From positions 22,789-86,788 of the forward strand of contig NZ_JACEFB010000017.1 in the NCBI RefSeq assembly GCF_013694095.1: a stretch of DNA of 64,000 nt, given 5' to 3'. Of this stretch, positions 25,651-35,391 are shown one piece after another (positions within the stretch are counted from its first letter, which is position 1; the number at the start of each line of letters is the position of its first letter). A model generated the notes under the pieces. It made no database searches. It saw only the letters and a list, made by a program, of their open reading frames with translations, and had not been told where the DNA came from. This DNA comes from Thermogemmata fonticola (lineage in GTDB: Bacteria; Planctomycetota; Planctomycetia; Gemmatales; Gemmataceae). A program made the translations under genes and the position numbers.

Positions 25651-25776
25651 CGTCTTCCTTCCTCCCGGCAGGCCGTCCTCGTGCGGCCCCTTCCCTAGGG
25701 GCACCCATTCCTCAGGACAGGCATTTTTGCTATCGAACCGAAACCCCGCAGGGATTCACAAAAAAATTGAATCTGG

Positions 25777-25805
25777 TTGACAACCTGGCCGCGCGCAGGG
25801 ATGAT
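25777..25805 (+). promoter_or_regulatory. Candidate sigma70 promoter of the pseudokinase-GTPase-ATPase operon
   Basis: Consensus TTGACA (25777-25782), a 17-bp spacer and GATGAT (25800-25805, four of six matches to TATAAT). It lies 76 bp before the first gene of the five-gene array and is the best promoter match in the window. Confidence 0.5.
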
Positions 25806-25880
25806 AACAAAGCGGGAGCTAAGCGCAACCTGCTAGCGGTGTATCATAATTGAACCACAATTTGTTCATCACGAGCAACC

Positions 25881-27329
25881 ATGCCTACGCGCAGTCCTTA
25901 CGAAGATGAGGATGCTGCCCCCCCATTGTCGAGCCGCCCCTCCGCCCCGGCGAGTCCAGCAGGAGGGGGGTCGGCGCGTCCGCCGTCGGCTTCGGCGGGA
26001 GCGACGCCCTCCTCGTCTCCCCAGCCCGTTCCCTCACCGTCTCCCACACCCACACCCCTGCGCTTCGGTGTCTGCGGAGTCCTGGAAAAAATCGACGAAT
26101 TGGAAACTGAATTGGGACAGATCGGGATCATCCGCTACGTGACTTCCGGCGTGACCTACACTGCCCCGCCGGCCTCGGTGCAACCTTGCGCTTGGCTCAA
26201 GCATCCGCGCGATCCCCAACGCTACGAGTGCCTCTGGGATGTCCGCAACTCCAACAACCTGCTCCAACTTCGCCAAGCGATCGAGCAGGCCGTCCAATCC
26301 GGGGAAATCCGGCAGGCCGACTCTCCCGTAGGCGATCGGCTGGACCGGGTCGTCTATCTGCTCGCCCAGCACATTGCCAGCCTGCACCGCGAAGGGTGGT
26401 CCGCAGGTTTGATCTGCCCGGAGAACGTCTTTTACAAAGACGATGGCTCGGAGGTCTTTCTGGCCGACTTGGGCTTTTACTGGAAACCGGCGCGCGGGGA
26501 GCCGCCCTGGGATGCGGAACCGGGCCGGCCCGAATGGATCGAGGCCAACTGGACTTACGCCTGGCTCTATTCCCGTCCGCCGCTTCAGCAGCAGTTCGCC
26601 TGTAGGAGCTTCGCCCCCCCAGTCTGGGAAAAACAACCCTTCACCCCGCCGACGCCTGCGGAAGACGTGCAGACCTTCGCCCGGCTCCTCTGGTGGTTGG
26701 TCGTCGGCAATGACCGCGGCCCCCAAAGCCTTACCCCTTTCCTAAACCTGCTGCATGCCGCCATCGAGGGACAGGTGGCCGACATGGCCGATTTCCTCGC
26801 CCAGCTCGAACGATGTCCCCCCAGCTCCCATTTCAACCGGGCGCGAGCGGTATCCTCCCGCGGACCGTCCCCGCTGGGGCGGCGGACCGTTCTCCTTCTC
26901 GGAGCTGCGGTCCTTGTCATCGGCGCCGCCGGATTGGCTTATTACCTTTTGAGTCGAACGCCGCCGGAGGGGGAGGACAGGAAGATAATTATCCCTTCGC
27001 CGGAGGAGTTTGCCCAAAAGCCTTACGAGGAACAAATGAAGTACTGGCGGGACACATACAATCCTCAATCCCCCCTCACGGATGAACAGAAGGCCACCCT
27101 GGCAAAACTACGCTGCAACACTCTCCAGAAAGTTGAAGAGAAGCACGACGAGCTTGTGGATAAAGCCTTCGATCATGCCGAGCGCTTCAACGTCGCTCGT
27201 GAGTTTAAGAAGCTGCTGGACGATGTCAAGTTGTTACGATCCAAGCCAGTGCATGACCCTGAAGTAGAAAAGAAGGAGCAGTTATGGCAGGAGATTATCG
27301 AACTGCGTTTGCTCGAGTTGGAAGCTTAG
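25881..27329 (+). CDS. Membrane pseudokinase-like protein
   Basis: 482 residues. A ~60-residue Ser/Pro-rich disordered N-terminus precedes a degenerate kinase-like fold. The helix and catalytic-loop region LAQHIASLHREGWSAGLICPENVF (about 157-185) aligns with the 'HxxHRDLKPxN' of kinases but the HRD Asp is lost. VFLADLGFYWKP (about 193-203) stands for the DFG strand. No Gly-rich loop is evident, so phosphotransfer is unlikely. A transmembrane helix follows (about 334-356, TVLLLGAAVLVIGAAGLAYYLL), then a charged coiled-coil-like C-terminus of ~120 residues (KKLLDDVKLLRSKPVHD). It is the first gene of the operon and overlaps the next gene by 46 bp. Confidence 0.75.
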   Translation: MPTRSPYEDEDAAPPLSSRPSAPASPAGGGSARPPSASAGATPSSSPQPVPSPSPTPTPLRFGVCGVLEKIDELETELGQIGIIRYVTSGVTYTAPPASVQPCAWLKHPRDPQRYECLWDVRNSNNLLQLRQAIEQAVQSGEIRQADSPVGDRLDRVVYLLAQHIASLHREGWSAGLICPENVFYKDDGSEVFLADLGFYWKPARGEPPWDAEPGRPEWIEANWTYAWLYSRPPLQQQFACRSFAPPVWEKQPFTPPTPAEDVQTFARLLWWLVVGNDRGPQSLTPFLNLLHAAIEGQVADMADFLAQLERCPPSSHFNRARAVSSRGPSPLGRRTVLLLGAAVLVIGAAGLAYYLLSRTPPEGEDRKIIIPSPEEFAQKPYEEQMKYWRDTYNPQSPLTDEQKATLAKLRCNTLQKVEEKHDELVDKAFDHAERFNVAREFKKLLDDVKLLRSKPVHDPEVEKKEQLWQEIIELRLLELEA

Positions 27330-28603
27330 CCACGCTAGCCGTCTGCGTTCTGTTTTGTAGCCAAGCCCCGCGCCTGCTGTCCCAGGACATCCCCCAAGGA
27401 CAGGGCAAGCGGACGTTGTACCTCCTGCTGCGTATACCTTCCAATAAGCTTGATGATCCTAAACAGCAAGAAGATTTGATTTTGCAAACGATCAAAAGAG
27501 GGATCCAAAGAGCCAAGCTGAAAGTCCGAGAAGAGCCGATCATTCGCACTGTATCTCCCGCCTTTGTCGAGGAGATCCAAAGGCTTATCCCCGGCAGTGG
27601 TTGGCGAGTAGAGGCGGCGGACGACGCCCAAGCCGAAAAGAATGGAGCAAACGGTAATATTCAGGAAAAACTGAACATTAGTCTTCTTGATGCCAATAAT
27701 AACATATACAAAATCCAATTGCCATCGGACAAATATGTTCTCAAAGAACTCGATGTAGAATTTGCCAATGGCAAACTCCAAACCTTCAAATTGTCTTCTC
27801 CGAAAGACAAACAACCGGTAGCACTGCGACCTAATTATCCTGGTTCTTACGTCCTACGTCTGCAAGGTAACGATGTGCCCCAAAAATGCACCGCAACAAT
27901 CTTGAGTAGCAAAGGGGAACAGAAATTGAGTGCCGATTGGCCAGTCCAAAGCAGGGCTTACTTACTTATTCTCAAGGATTTTGAGGGGAATCTCGATGAG
28001 CTGTTCGCCGTGGTCCAAGACCCCGATTTGGTCGGTAACCCCATCCAGTTACTATCCCTCGATCAGCACCTATTTGCAGTTGCTTCCGTGGGCCTAGAAA
28101 CGGAACCGACTTCTTTCATTCACGGAAATACGCTCACCGTGGTGGTACCCGATTTGAAAACACGCAGAGTCAAACATGTTTGGGTATATTTGCCCATTTC
28201 CGAGGAAAAGGTAGATGAGGAAATCGCACGCTGGCTGAAACATAGCAGCGTAAAGAATGTGTCGAAAGACCTGCCTCTGCTCATCGAGAAAAACCTGGTA
28301 CGATTCGATCCCAATCAGAGGGCGATACTCGACAAGGATGTGATAAACCAGCCAAAGTGGTGGGAGACCGGACGCAACGGAAAAGATCATTTCACCCGAA
28401 CCTTTGAGTTGAAAGACATTCCTGAACTGGTCAATCGCATCCCTAGCATGTGGATGCTCACAGTGTGGATCTTTGAAGATAGCGATGGGAATAAAGAATT
28501 GATCTTTATCAAGAATCGACAGGGAAAAACTGCTCCTTTGGAATCGCAGGAAATCATCACTTGGCGACAGTCCCTACCGAAACTCAAGACGAAACCTAAA
28601 TAG
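27284..28603 (+). CDS. Exported protein of unknown family, low GC
   Basis: 439 residues. The ATG lies 46 bp inside the upstream gene, and the N-terminus has a signal peptide (VGSLATLAVCVLFCSQAPRLLSQ), so the protein is exported. The rest is beta-rich with repeated Lys/Asp/Asn-rich strands (KLNISLLDANNNIYKIQLPS, YPGSYVLRLQGND, LTVVVPDLKTRRVKHVWVYLP). No known domain was recognised. Base composition is visibly less GC-rich than its neighbours, suggesting a different history. Position between a membrane pseudokinase and a GTPase suggests it is the extracytoplasmic component of the same machine. Confidence 0.8.
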   Translation: MAGDYRTAFARVGSLATLAVCVLFCSQAPRLLSQDIPQGQGKRTLYLLLRIPSNKLDDPKQQEDLILQTIKRGIQRAKLKVREEPIIRTVSPAFVEEIQRLIPGSGWRVEAADDAQAEKNGANGNIQEKLNISLLDANNNIYKIQLPSDKYVLKELDVEFANGKLQTFKLSSPKDKQPVALRPNYPGSYVLRLQGNDVPQKCTATILSSKGEQKLSADWPVQSRAYLLILKDFEGNLDELFAVVQDPDLVGNPIQLLSLDQHLFAVASVGLETEPTSFIHGNTLTVVVPDLKTRRVKHVWVYLPISEEKVDEEIARWLKHSSVKNVSKDLPLLIEKNLVRFDPNQRAILDKDVINQPKWWETGRNGKDHFTRTFELKDIPELVNRIPSMWMLTVWIFEDSDGNKELIFIKNRQGKTAPLESQEIITWRQSLPKLKTKPK

Positions 28604-28671
28604 TCACGGACCTCTGACTGAAAATAAAGAATAGCTTCCTCGATTTCGGACAGTGGGAGAGTGGATGAGCT

Positions 28672-30726
28672 ATGGCCATGAGCAGCGCGATACCTGCCCC
28701 GCTGACCCCCGCGGAATGCCCCTTGCTGGTCAAGTACGCCCAGGACCCGAATGCGGCGGCAGAGCTGGTGCAACGGTACAACCAGAGCGTGGAGCGCCTG
28801 CAGAATTTGCAACGCGGGGAGTACGCCGCCCTTCTGGCGCGTGAGGATTTCGTCCAGGAGGTGGTGGGCCTGTTGGAAGACATCCGGCAGCGCCTGACCC
28901 GCACCAAGTACGTGGTCGGCTGCATCGGTATCACCCAAGCGGGCAAATCGACCGTGGTCAACAGCGTCTTGGGGGACGAAATCTGCAAGCCCGGCGCTAT
29001 GGATGCCTGCTCGAGCCTGCCCAGCCGCATCGTCAAAGCCGACCACTTCGCCCTGGACCTGGAGTACCTCACGCCAAAACAGTTTGAACAACGCCTCCAT
29101 CGCCTGTGCCAGGAAGCCCTGGGGTTGAGCACCGTCGGCGACCTGGACAAGGACATCGTGCCCTACCTGGACAAGGCGGAGTACTTCCGCAAGGAAGGGG
29201 TGGAACGCCCGCGCTTGCAGGACGATTTGAAGTATCTCAAAGGCTTGATCGAGGCATACAAGCGGCGGGGGAAACAGGTCCTGACCGATCCGCCGCGGCG
29301 GGAAAGCAATCTGCCGTATGAGCAGCGTTATGCCTACACGACGCACGGAGGCGGACGCGGCCAGGATGCGCTGCTTTTGCGCGAGGCCCGCTTCCGCGTT
29401 AAGAACTCCTACATCCCGGACGATCTGGAGTTGTGCGACCTGCCGGGTCTGGACAGCAAGCGGACCATCGACGATATCGTCACCTGGGAGTATCTCTCGC
29501 AACTGGATGGGGCCTTTCTTTTCGTCAATGCCGCCAGCAACTTCCTGACGGAAGGGATGCTCAAGGCCCTCTGCCAAGTCATGCAGGTTTTCGACCACAA
29601 GCTCACCGACCGGGCGTGGGTCATTTTCAACAAGATGGACACGCTAACGCCAGACAGTTTCCGGGATGGAGCCAACGAGAACATCTTTCACACGATCGAG
29701 CGCTTTTTGGAGCGGTCTCAGCTTCCCGCGTCCCAGGTTTGTTTCACCGCCAAGCGCATCTGGGAGAATGCTTTGAGGAACAAAGGGCGGGCCAATCTGG
29801 AGCAGGCCTGCGACTTCGTGGGGCAGACACCGGAGCGGCCCATCCCCGCTTGCTGCCCGGAGAACATGCGGTCGGCCTGGGAGGAATTGCTCAAAGATGG
29901 CGGGATCAGCTATCTCCGGCGGTTGATCTTCGAGCATGTGGCGCGTTCGGTGGCGGCGGAAGTACGCCAAGATGTGGAACGCAAACTCAAACGGTTCCAC
30001 GAAAAGCTGGAACAGCACCTTCAGGCGGAAGAGCTACGACGCCGCTTGGACCCCGAAGCGCTGCGCAATATCCAGACGTGCTACAGCGAGGTCATCCGCC
30101 TCCAACGCGATCTGCTGCTCCGCTGGCGCAACTACACGGCGGCGCGATCGGTGCTGGATACCTTCCGCGAACAGCAGCTCAAAAACATCATCGACTCTCT
30201 GGAACGCGAGAATCTGGAATATAGCAGTCAAGACGAGATTGCTCGCCTGGTGGATACCAATGCCCGCCTCATCGAACGTCTGTTGAAACAATGCCTCCAT
30301 ACCGGTCTGGTTTTTCAGCGGGCTTACGAAGAGATTCGCACCCAATTGGAGAAGCTGCCCACGGTCCGCTGGGGGAACTCCCAGGAGACGTGCGAGAGTT
30401 GGTGGCAAAGGATCAGCGACGAAGACCGTGCCCACTATGCAGAGTGGTTGGGCAATGGCCAGGACTTGAGGTTTATCACCTCCGAGCTGGAAAGCTGGCT
30501 CCAGGGCCGCTTGGACCTGCCGGGCGGTGCAGGCCTAACCTCCTCCGGCTTCCTGCGCGACCGCCAATCCCTGCGGTTGCTCCAGGAGCGGCTCGACAGC
30601 GTCTTCGACTATCTCGATCAGAAGATTCGCTCCCGCCTCCGCTATCGCCTGCGGCAGTTGAGCAGCGAATTGTCCCTTCTGGTCGATGAACATAAAAGTG
30701 GCAGCGACGGCCCGCCCGCAAAATGA
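28672..30726 (+). CDS. Dynamin-like GTPase, SrfC-like
   Basis: 684 residues. GTP-binding motifs are complete: G1 GITQAGKS (86-93), G3 DLPGLD (Asp256) and G4 NKMD (Asn320). The G domain is followed by ~350 residues of long charged helices (RKLKRFHEKLEQHLQAEELRRR; QQLKNIIDSLEREN), the dynamin-type stalk arrangement. The length, the early N-terminal helix before the G domain and the SrfB-like neighbour fit the SrfC family of 'virulence factor' GTPases. It probably self-assembles, perhaps on membranes. No transmembrane segment. A second in-frame ATG at 28678 is an equally possible start. Confidence 0.85.
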   Translation: MAMSSAIPAPLTPAECPLLVKYAQDPNAAAELVQRYNQSVERLQNLQRGEYAALLAREDFVQEVVGLLEDIRQRLTRTKYVVGCIGITQAGKSTVVNSVLGDEICKPGAMDACSSLPSRIVKADHFALDLEYLTPKQFEQRLHRLCQEALGLSTVGDLDKDIVPYLDKAEYFRKEGVERPRLQDDLKYLKGLIEAYKRRGKQVLTDPPRRESNLPYEQRYAYTTHGGGRGQDALLLREARFRVKNSYIPDDLELCDLPGLDSKRTIDDIVTWEYLSQLDGAFLFVNAASNFLTEGMLKALCQVMQVFDHKLTDRAWVIFNKMDTLTPDSFRDGANENIFHTIERFLERSQLPASQVCFTAKRIWENALRNKGRANLEQACDFVGQTPERPIPACCPENMRSAWEELLKDGGISYLRRLIFEHVARSVAAEVRQDVERKLKRFHEKLEQHLQAEELRRRLDPEALRNIQTCYSEVIRLQRDLLLRWRNYTAARSVLDTFREQQLKNIIDSLERENLEYSSQDEIARLVDTNARLIERLLKQCLHTGLVFQRAYEEIRTQLEKLPTVRWGNSQETCESWWQRISDEDRAHYAEWLGNGQDLRFITSELESWLQGRLDLPGGAGLTSSGFLRDRQSLRLLQERLDSVFDYLDQKIRSRLRYRLRQLSSELSLLVDEHKSGSDGPPAK

Positions 30727-30872
30727 CAGCACCGTCCCCAGGAGAGGCGAAGCATTCTCTGGCGGCGTGGGGTTGTCTCTTGCTGGCCATCCCGCAGGAA
30801 GGATCCGGCGGCTCTGCATACTAACGGCGATGGGAACTGATTGTCCGCATCCGTACCGAGGTGGGAACAGAC

Positions 30873-33569
30873 ATGTCGATCCGCGTGCCTCTGATCATGG
30901 AGAACATTTACATCCGCACGGGGTTGTGTGCCCATACATTCCAATTGTCTGGCCACATACGCCCCAGTCAACCCTGGGACCAATTGGCTTCTTTTGGCGT
31001 GTTGATCTATTGGCCGCGGGAGTTCGGCTGGCTGCGGCTCTATGCTATGGCGGATGCCGGCAGCGGCGGGACGAATATCCCCTTCCAGGACAGTACGGCC
31101 GGTCTCGATAGGGTCTGCCAAGATCATGCCGCCCGGCGGGAACAGGTGGCGCCGGGGAAATTTCTGAGCAACTACCGCTTCCTCGCCTCGAGTCTGCCGC
31201 AAATGAACCGCGTGTTCCTCACAGTCGAGGTGGATACTGATGACGAGGGTTTCCACAACCAGGTTCAGCAGTTGGGAGCCGCCGACAAACAGGAGTACAC
31301 CCATCCGATCCGGTTGTTGATTTTCGATGGCAAGCAGTTCGGGCGGTATATCCAGCAGGAAGGAGAGCTTTCGCTGATCCTCAAGCCCTGCACTCCCCTG
31401 CCGCGCTATGAAGGGGTGTTGACCATCGATTTGGGGAACACGAGCACCACGGCCGTGACGCAGGACTTGCGCGACCAGACCTACCTTTCCACCTCGCTCA
31501 AGACGGTGCCGTTGGAGGAAGGGCGGAGCAGCGGCGGCGAAGCCCAACCGCTGGTGTCGGCCGTGCGGATCGACCGGATCATCAGTTTTGGAGCCAACAT
31601 TGAAGGGCAGCGCCGCTTTCCGAGCCTGCCGACAGATGAGAGGGCCGGGGCCATCCGTTTCGTGGCGGGGGAACGGGCGGTCACCAATTTGAGCGCCGGC
31701 GATGTGGGGGTGGTCCTGGGTGCCAAGCAGTTGTTGAGCACGCAGCCGTTGTTTCGTCCGGCGTCGTCCGAGGGGGCCGATTGGACGGCGATGCGGCAGG
31801 AGGAGCCGACGTTTTCCCTGCTGACGGAGCATGAACGCGCGCCAGGGGTGATCCAGCGGGAAACCATCGAGATGCTCCATCGGGTCCCCGGCGAGCTGCT
31901 CTTCAGCTACGTTTATCAGCAATTCCGCCGGGCCCAGAAAGGTTGGCCCGATGACGTGGTCCTGACCTATCCGACGACCTACAGCCCCCGCGAGTTGCTG
32001 CAACTCCAGAAAGCCGCGGCGCTAGGCTGGCTGCGGGCGATGGGGCTGCCCCAGAGCGACCAAAACGCCTCCCTTGACACAGGCGGGGATGGCACGTTGC
32101 AAGAGTTGGGCAGCCGCGTCCGGCAGTGGTTGCAGAACCCCGACACCCCTTGCCCCTTGATCGGCCTAGCGTTGGATGAAGCGACGGCGGCGGCCTTCTA
32201 CTATCTCTATCGGCGCGTCTTCGACCTGCATGGCGGGCTGGTCCGTTTCCGCTATCTCTATCCCAACGGCATCCACATGCTGCTGGTGGATGTTGGGGGT
32301 GGGACGACGGATATTGCTTTGGTTCGCGCTGTATCTCCGGTCCAGGAACAGCATAATTTGTATGTGGAAATCCTCAACCGTAGCGGTTTGCGCCGCTTCG
32401 GCGGCGATGCTATGACCCGCGAGATTTGCCGCCTGCTCAAGGCCAAAGTGCAAGGGCTCATCCGGCGTGTGCGGCAAATGCCGAATACTCCGCCGCCTCT
32501 GCCCGCGCAGCTTCCGGCAGGTCAAGCCCGCCAAATCGTGGAAGGCTACATCACTCGCCTGCGGGATGCCGATCCTAAGGATGAACTGGTTCCTACCCGT
32601 TTCGACCCCAACAGAATGGACGAGGACAACCTCCAGCGGCGGACCTGCTTCCACGGCCTCTGGCGCCTGGCCGAAGAAATCAAGCGCCGGCTCAGCGAAT
32701 CCGCTAAGGATAGCCGCGGACGCAGCGTACGCCTGCGGGATTTGGACCCCTCCTTGCTCCGAGCCGATACATCCCCCCTCATGGCAGGCATACTCCGCAA
32801 CATTCCGCAACAGGTCCAAAATACCCTGATCAACCAGATTGCTGACACCACGATCTCCCGGAGCGAAGTCGATCCCCTCCTGCGCGACCATTTGGAACGA
32901 TTGGTCCAGCAATGCAATCGCTTGATCATGGACCAAATGGACAAGGACCTGGAAACGGGAGTGGGAATCGACTGGGTGATCCTCTCCGGCAACGGCTCGC
33001 TCTATCCCCTGTGCCGGGAGGTTTTGGAAGAGAGGCTCTGCGTGCCGTATGTCCAGCAGAAACTGTACTGCGAGGAGCAAAATCTGAAGTATGCTGTGGC
33101 GAAGGGAGCGACCCTGGCCCGGATGGTAGAGCGCGTGCCCCGCACGTTGCAGATTCGCTTCAATAGCCGCTTGTGCGATCTGCTGCCCTTCGACGTCGGT
33201 TATCACGACATGCGGACCGGTCGACACCGCGTGCTGTTTACCGCTATGACCAGTTACCGGCAACTGGAGTCTCAGGCCCAGGAAGTCGATTTGCGTTCCG
33301 TCACGAGCGGGGAGGCAGGTTGGGAGGGGGGGCAACAACTGGGGCGTGTTTTCAACCTGGAACGCCGGTTTCCGGGTGAGGAGGAGCATCGGTGGGAGCC
33401 GTACCTGTCGTATGAGTTCAAGGACCCCCTCTCCGGGCGGATCGAGATTAGTTATGTTTCCGCGGAGGGGTTTTTCCGGGTGATGGACAGAGAAACGGGG
33501 GCCATCGGCCAGATGCGCGTCATGACTGCGGAGGATAGCCGTCCCGTGGCGATGGGGGGAGACATTTGA
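30873..33569 (+). CDS. Actin/Hsp70-fold ATPase, SrfB-like
   Basis: 898 residues from ATG 30873 (GAGGTGG upstream; GTG 30861 is an alternative). Actin-superfamily nucleotide motifs: phosphate 1 LTIDLGNTSTTAV with Asp186, phosphate 2 LLVDVGGGTTDIALV with Asp473, connect/adenosine region VILSGNGSLYPLCREVL near 706, and RFGGDAMTREI after phosphate 2. The ~180-residue N-terminal extension and the very long insertion between the phosphate motifs match SrfB (PF07520) rather than DnaK. SrfB proteins usually travel with SrfC-type GTPases, as here. Presumed cytoplasmic ATP-driven switch or scaffold. Confidence 0.85.
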   Translation: MSIRVPLIMENIYIRTGLCAHTFQLSGHIRPSQPWDQLASFGVLIYWPREFGWLRLYAMADAGSGGTNIPFQDSTAGLDRVCQDHAARREQVAPGKFLSNYRFLASSLPQMNRVFLTVEVDTDDEGFHNQVQQLGAADKQEYTHPIRLLIFDGKQFGRYIQQEGELSLILKPCTPLPRYEGVLTIDLGNTSTTAVTQDLRDQTYLSTSLKTVPLEEGRSSGGEAQPLVSAVRIDRIISFGANIEGQRRFPSLPTDERAGAIRFVAGERAVTNLSAGDVGVVLGAKQLLSTQPLFRPASSEGADWTAMRQEEPTFSLLTEHERAPGVIQRETIEMLHRVPGELLFSYVYQQFRRAQKGWPDDVVLTYPTTYSPRELLQLQKAAALGWLRAMGLPQSDQNASLDTGGDGTLQELGSRVRQWLQNPDTPCPLIGLALDEATAAAFYYLYRRVFDLHGGLVRFRYLYPNGIHMLLVDVGGGTTDIALVRAVSPVQEQHNLYVEILNRSGLRRFGGDAMTREICRLLKAKVQGLIRRVRQMPNTPPPLPAQLPAGQARQIVEGYITRLRDADPKDELVPTRFDPNRMDEDNLQRRTCFHGLWRLAEEIKRRLSESAKDSRGRSVRLRDLDPSLLRADTSPLMAGILRNIPQQVQNTLINQIADTTISRSEVDPLLRDHLERLVQQCNRLIMDQMDKDLETGVGIDWVILSGNGSLYPLCREVLEERLCVPYVQQKLYCEEQNLKYAVAKGATLARMVERVPRTLQIRFNSRLCDLLPFDVGYHDMRTGRHRVLFTAMTSYRQLESQAQEVDLRSVTSGEAGWEGGQQLGRVFNLERRFPGEEEHRWEPYLSYEFKDPLSGRIEISYVSAEGFFRVMDRETGAIGQMRVMTAEDSRPVAMGGDI

Positions 33570-33603
33570 GCAAAGACTCGGCAGGTTGGTGGGAAGAGCC
33601 ACA

Positions 33604-35391
33604 ATGCGTGACGCAAGTTGTGCCGGTGAACTGGCGGTGCTGCTTCGGGAGATGGCGCGGTTCGCAGTCCGCTTGGCCGATGTGGGTGCCCACTGGCCGG
33701 GGGAGTCGGCCGCCCGACGCTTCCTGCAACTGCTGCCGGAGCGGGAGAACGCGCCGACGGATGTCTGGGGTTGGACCCGCTTGCTGTTGCAATGGCAGCA
33801 ATGGCGTCCGCCGCATTTTTTGCGCCGGCTGCTGACGCCGGAACCGGAGGAACTGGAACGGTGGCGGCGGGTCTGCGAGCAATCCAGCGGTGCCCCCGGA
33901 GCACGCCGGCGAGGAACCCTTTCCTGGGGCCGGTGGTTTGGGACTGCTGAGGAAGAGGAAGATACCCGCCTCCTTTTTGCCCGCTTGGCTGAGTGCCTGG
34001 CCGCCTGGCGTCCCGCCAGCCGCGAACGCCGTCGAGCCTTGGAAGAACTCCTGCGCTACGGCCTGGAAGTCGAAAACATCCTCGCCCGCTTGCGGGAACG
34101 GGATCAATGGGTTCCCCTCATCCTGGTGGAGTTGGCGGAGCACGTCGTGGAAACGGCGGAGCGCTGGCGCTGCGGCATGCCGCTGCCGCAGGGACCCTGG
34201 CTTACCCTGCTGGAAGAATCGGGCAGCCCCCCGCCCAGTCATTCCGAGGAAAACAAAAAACTCTGGCGCGGCTGGCTGAGTAATGGAGGAACGCCCTGGT
34301 TCGATCAGCTCGCACAATTGGCGCAGCACGACTCCGCCGCCGCCGCTTGGCTCCAAGCCGTGTGCCAGGGTTTGGCCGTCCAGTGCTATCCCTGCGGCAA
34401 TGGCTCCAGCTTCTGGCAGTGGCCCCCTCAGGCGGAGAGTCCCCCCGGTAAAGTCGAGTGCCACGCGGGCGGTTCCGTCGGCCGCATCATCCGCGTTGAA
34501 CGTTACGCCACCGATCCCGCTCTTGTCATCTGCACCTGGGAAGCTCCGCAAGAACTGATCGATTATTACGAACAGACAAAGGCCTTGCTGCAACAGGCCC
34601 GCGAAGAGGGTCTGCATGCCCTCGCCGATGCCTGCAAGCGGGAGTTGTCGCGCCTGCTAGCTGAGGGCCAGTTGCCGCTGCGGGAGCATGTGGTTCGCTT
34701 GATCGACAGTGTGGATTCCCCCGAAGCCGCCCCATCGGTCCGGACGGATTGGCCCCCCGTGTGCGTGCGCCAATGGTTGTCTTTCCTCGGATGGAAGGTC
34801 TTTCCCCTGTCCGAGGGCTATCCCCCTGATGCGGAGGAATACCCGCAGCGCTATCAGTTCCGTCCGGTGTTTAAGAAGGATGTGCCGGTGAAAACGGTCC
34901 TCGGCGTGCGAGTGTTCGGCCTGGAGGATGCAAACGGGGAGATCGTCCGCCCCGCGGAGTTGCAAGTGTCCGCCGGTCCGCCGCCGGTGGGCTTGAATGA
35001 GCTGGAAGCGGTCGCTCGGCAAACCCCTGGCGAGATCGGCCAGCGCCTCCAGGAGTCACTGCGCGCCTTCCGCCTGGCGGGCTTGCAGGGTTGCCTGGAA
35101 CAACAAGTCGTGGATTTGTTCAAGCTGTATTGGGAACTCCGGGCGCAGTGGATGCAGAGCGATCCGCAAGTGGCCCAGCAGTTCGGGGAACATTTGGCGG
35201 GGATGCTTCAGGAAGGCTTCGGGATCACCACGTTCGAGCCAACTACCGATCGGGATTTTCCGCAAGGGTGGCTAACCTATCCGCCAGGAACTCGCCTGAC
35301 GAAGGGGCGCGTAACCCGCATCCTGCGTCCCGGTCTGCGCTATCAGGCGGACGGGAGCCTGCGCCTGCCAGCGTATGTGGAAGCGGAGTAG
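33604..35391 (+). CDS. Unknown protein, last gene of the SrfB/SrfC-like operon
   Basis: 595 residues from ATG 33604 (GGGAAGAG upstream; TTG/GTG codons at 33586-33589 are alternatives). No known domain recognised. The N-terminal third is helical and rich in Arg, Leu and Trp (VWGWTRLLLQWQQWRPPHFLRRLL). A middle block contains two cysteines (VQCYPCGNGSSFWQW). A C-terminal helical region (LVEQQ..FKLYWELRAQWM) follows a predicted beta domain. The gene begins 34 bp after the SrfB-like gene, so it is very likely a dedicated partner, occupying the place of SrfA-type genes in enterobacterial srfABC, although no similarity to SrfA could be judged by eye. Confidence 0.75.
   Translation: MRDASCAGELAVLLREMARFAVRLADVGAHWPGESAARRFLQLLPERENAPTDVWGWTRLLLQWQQWRPPHFLRRLLTPEPEELERWRRVCEQSSGAPGARRRGTLSWGRWFGTAEEEEDTRLLFARLAECLAAWRPASRERRRALEELLRYGLEVENILARLRERDQWVPLILVELAEHVVETAERWRCGMPLPQGPWLTLLEESGSPPPSHSEENKKLWRGWLSNGGTPWFDQLAQLAQHDSAAAAWLQAVCQGLAVQCYPCGNGSSFWQWPPQAESPPGKVECHAGGSVGRIIRVERYATDPALVICTWEAPQELIDYYEQTKALLQQAREEGLHALADACKRELSRLLAEGQLPLREHVVRLIDSVDSPEAAPSVRTDWPPVCVRQWLSFLGWKVFPLSEGYPPDAEEYPQRYQFRPVFKKDVPVKTVLGVRVFGLEDANGEIVRPAELQVSAGPPPVGLNELEAVARQTPGEIGQRLQESLRAFRLAGLQGCLEQQVVDLFKLYWELRAQWMQSDPQVAQQFGEHLAGMLQEGFGITTFEPTTDRDFPQGWLTYPPGTRLTKGRVTRILRPGLRYQADGSLRLPAYVEAE

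Noticed and set aside
30642..32003. 453-codon minus-strand frame opposite the SrfB-like gene
   Set aside because: Antisense shadow; the plus frame carries the actin-fold motifs.
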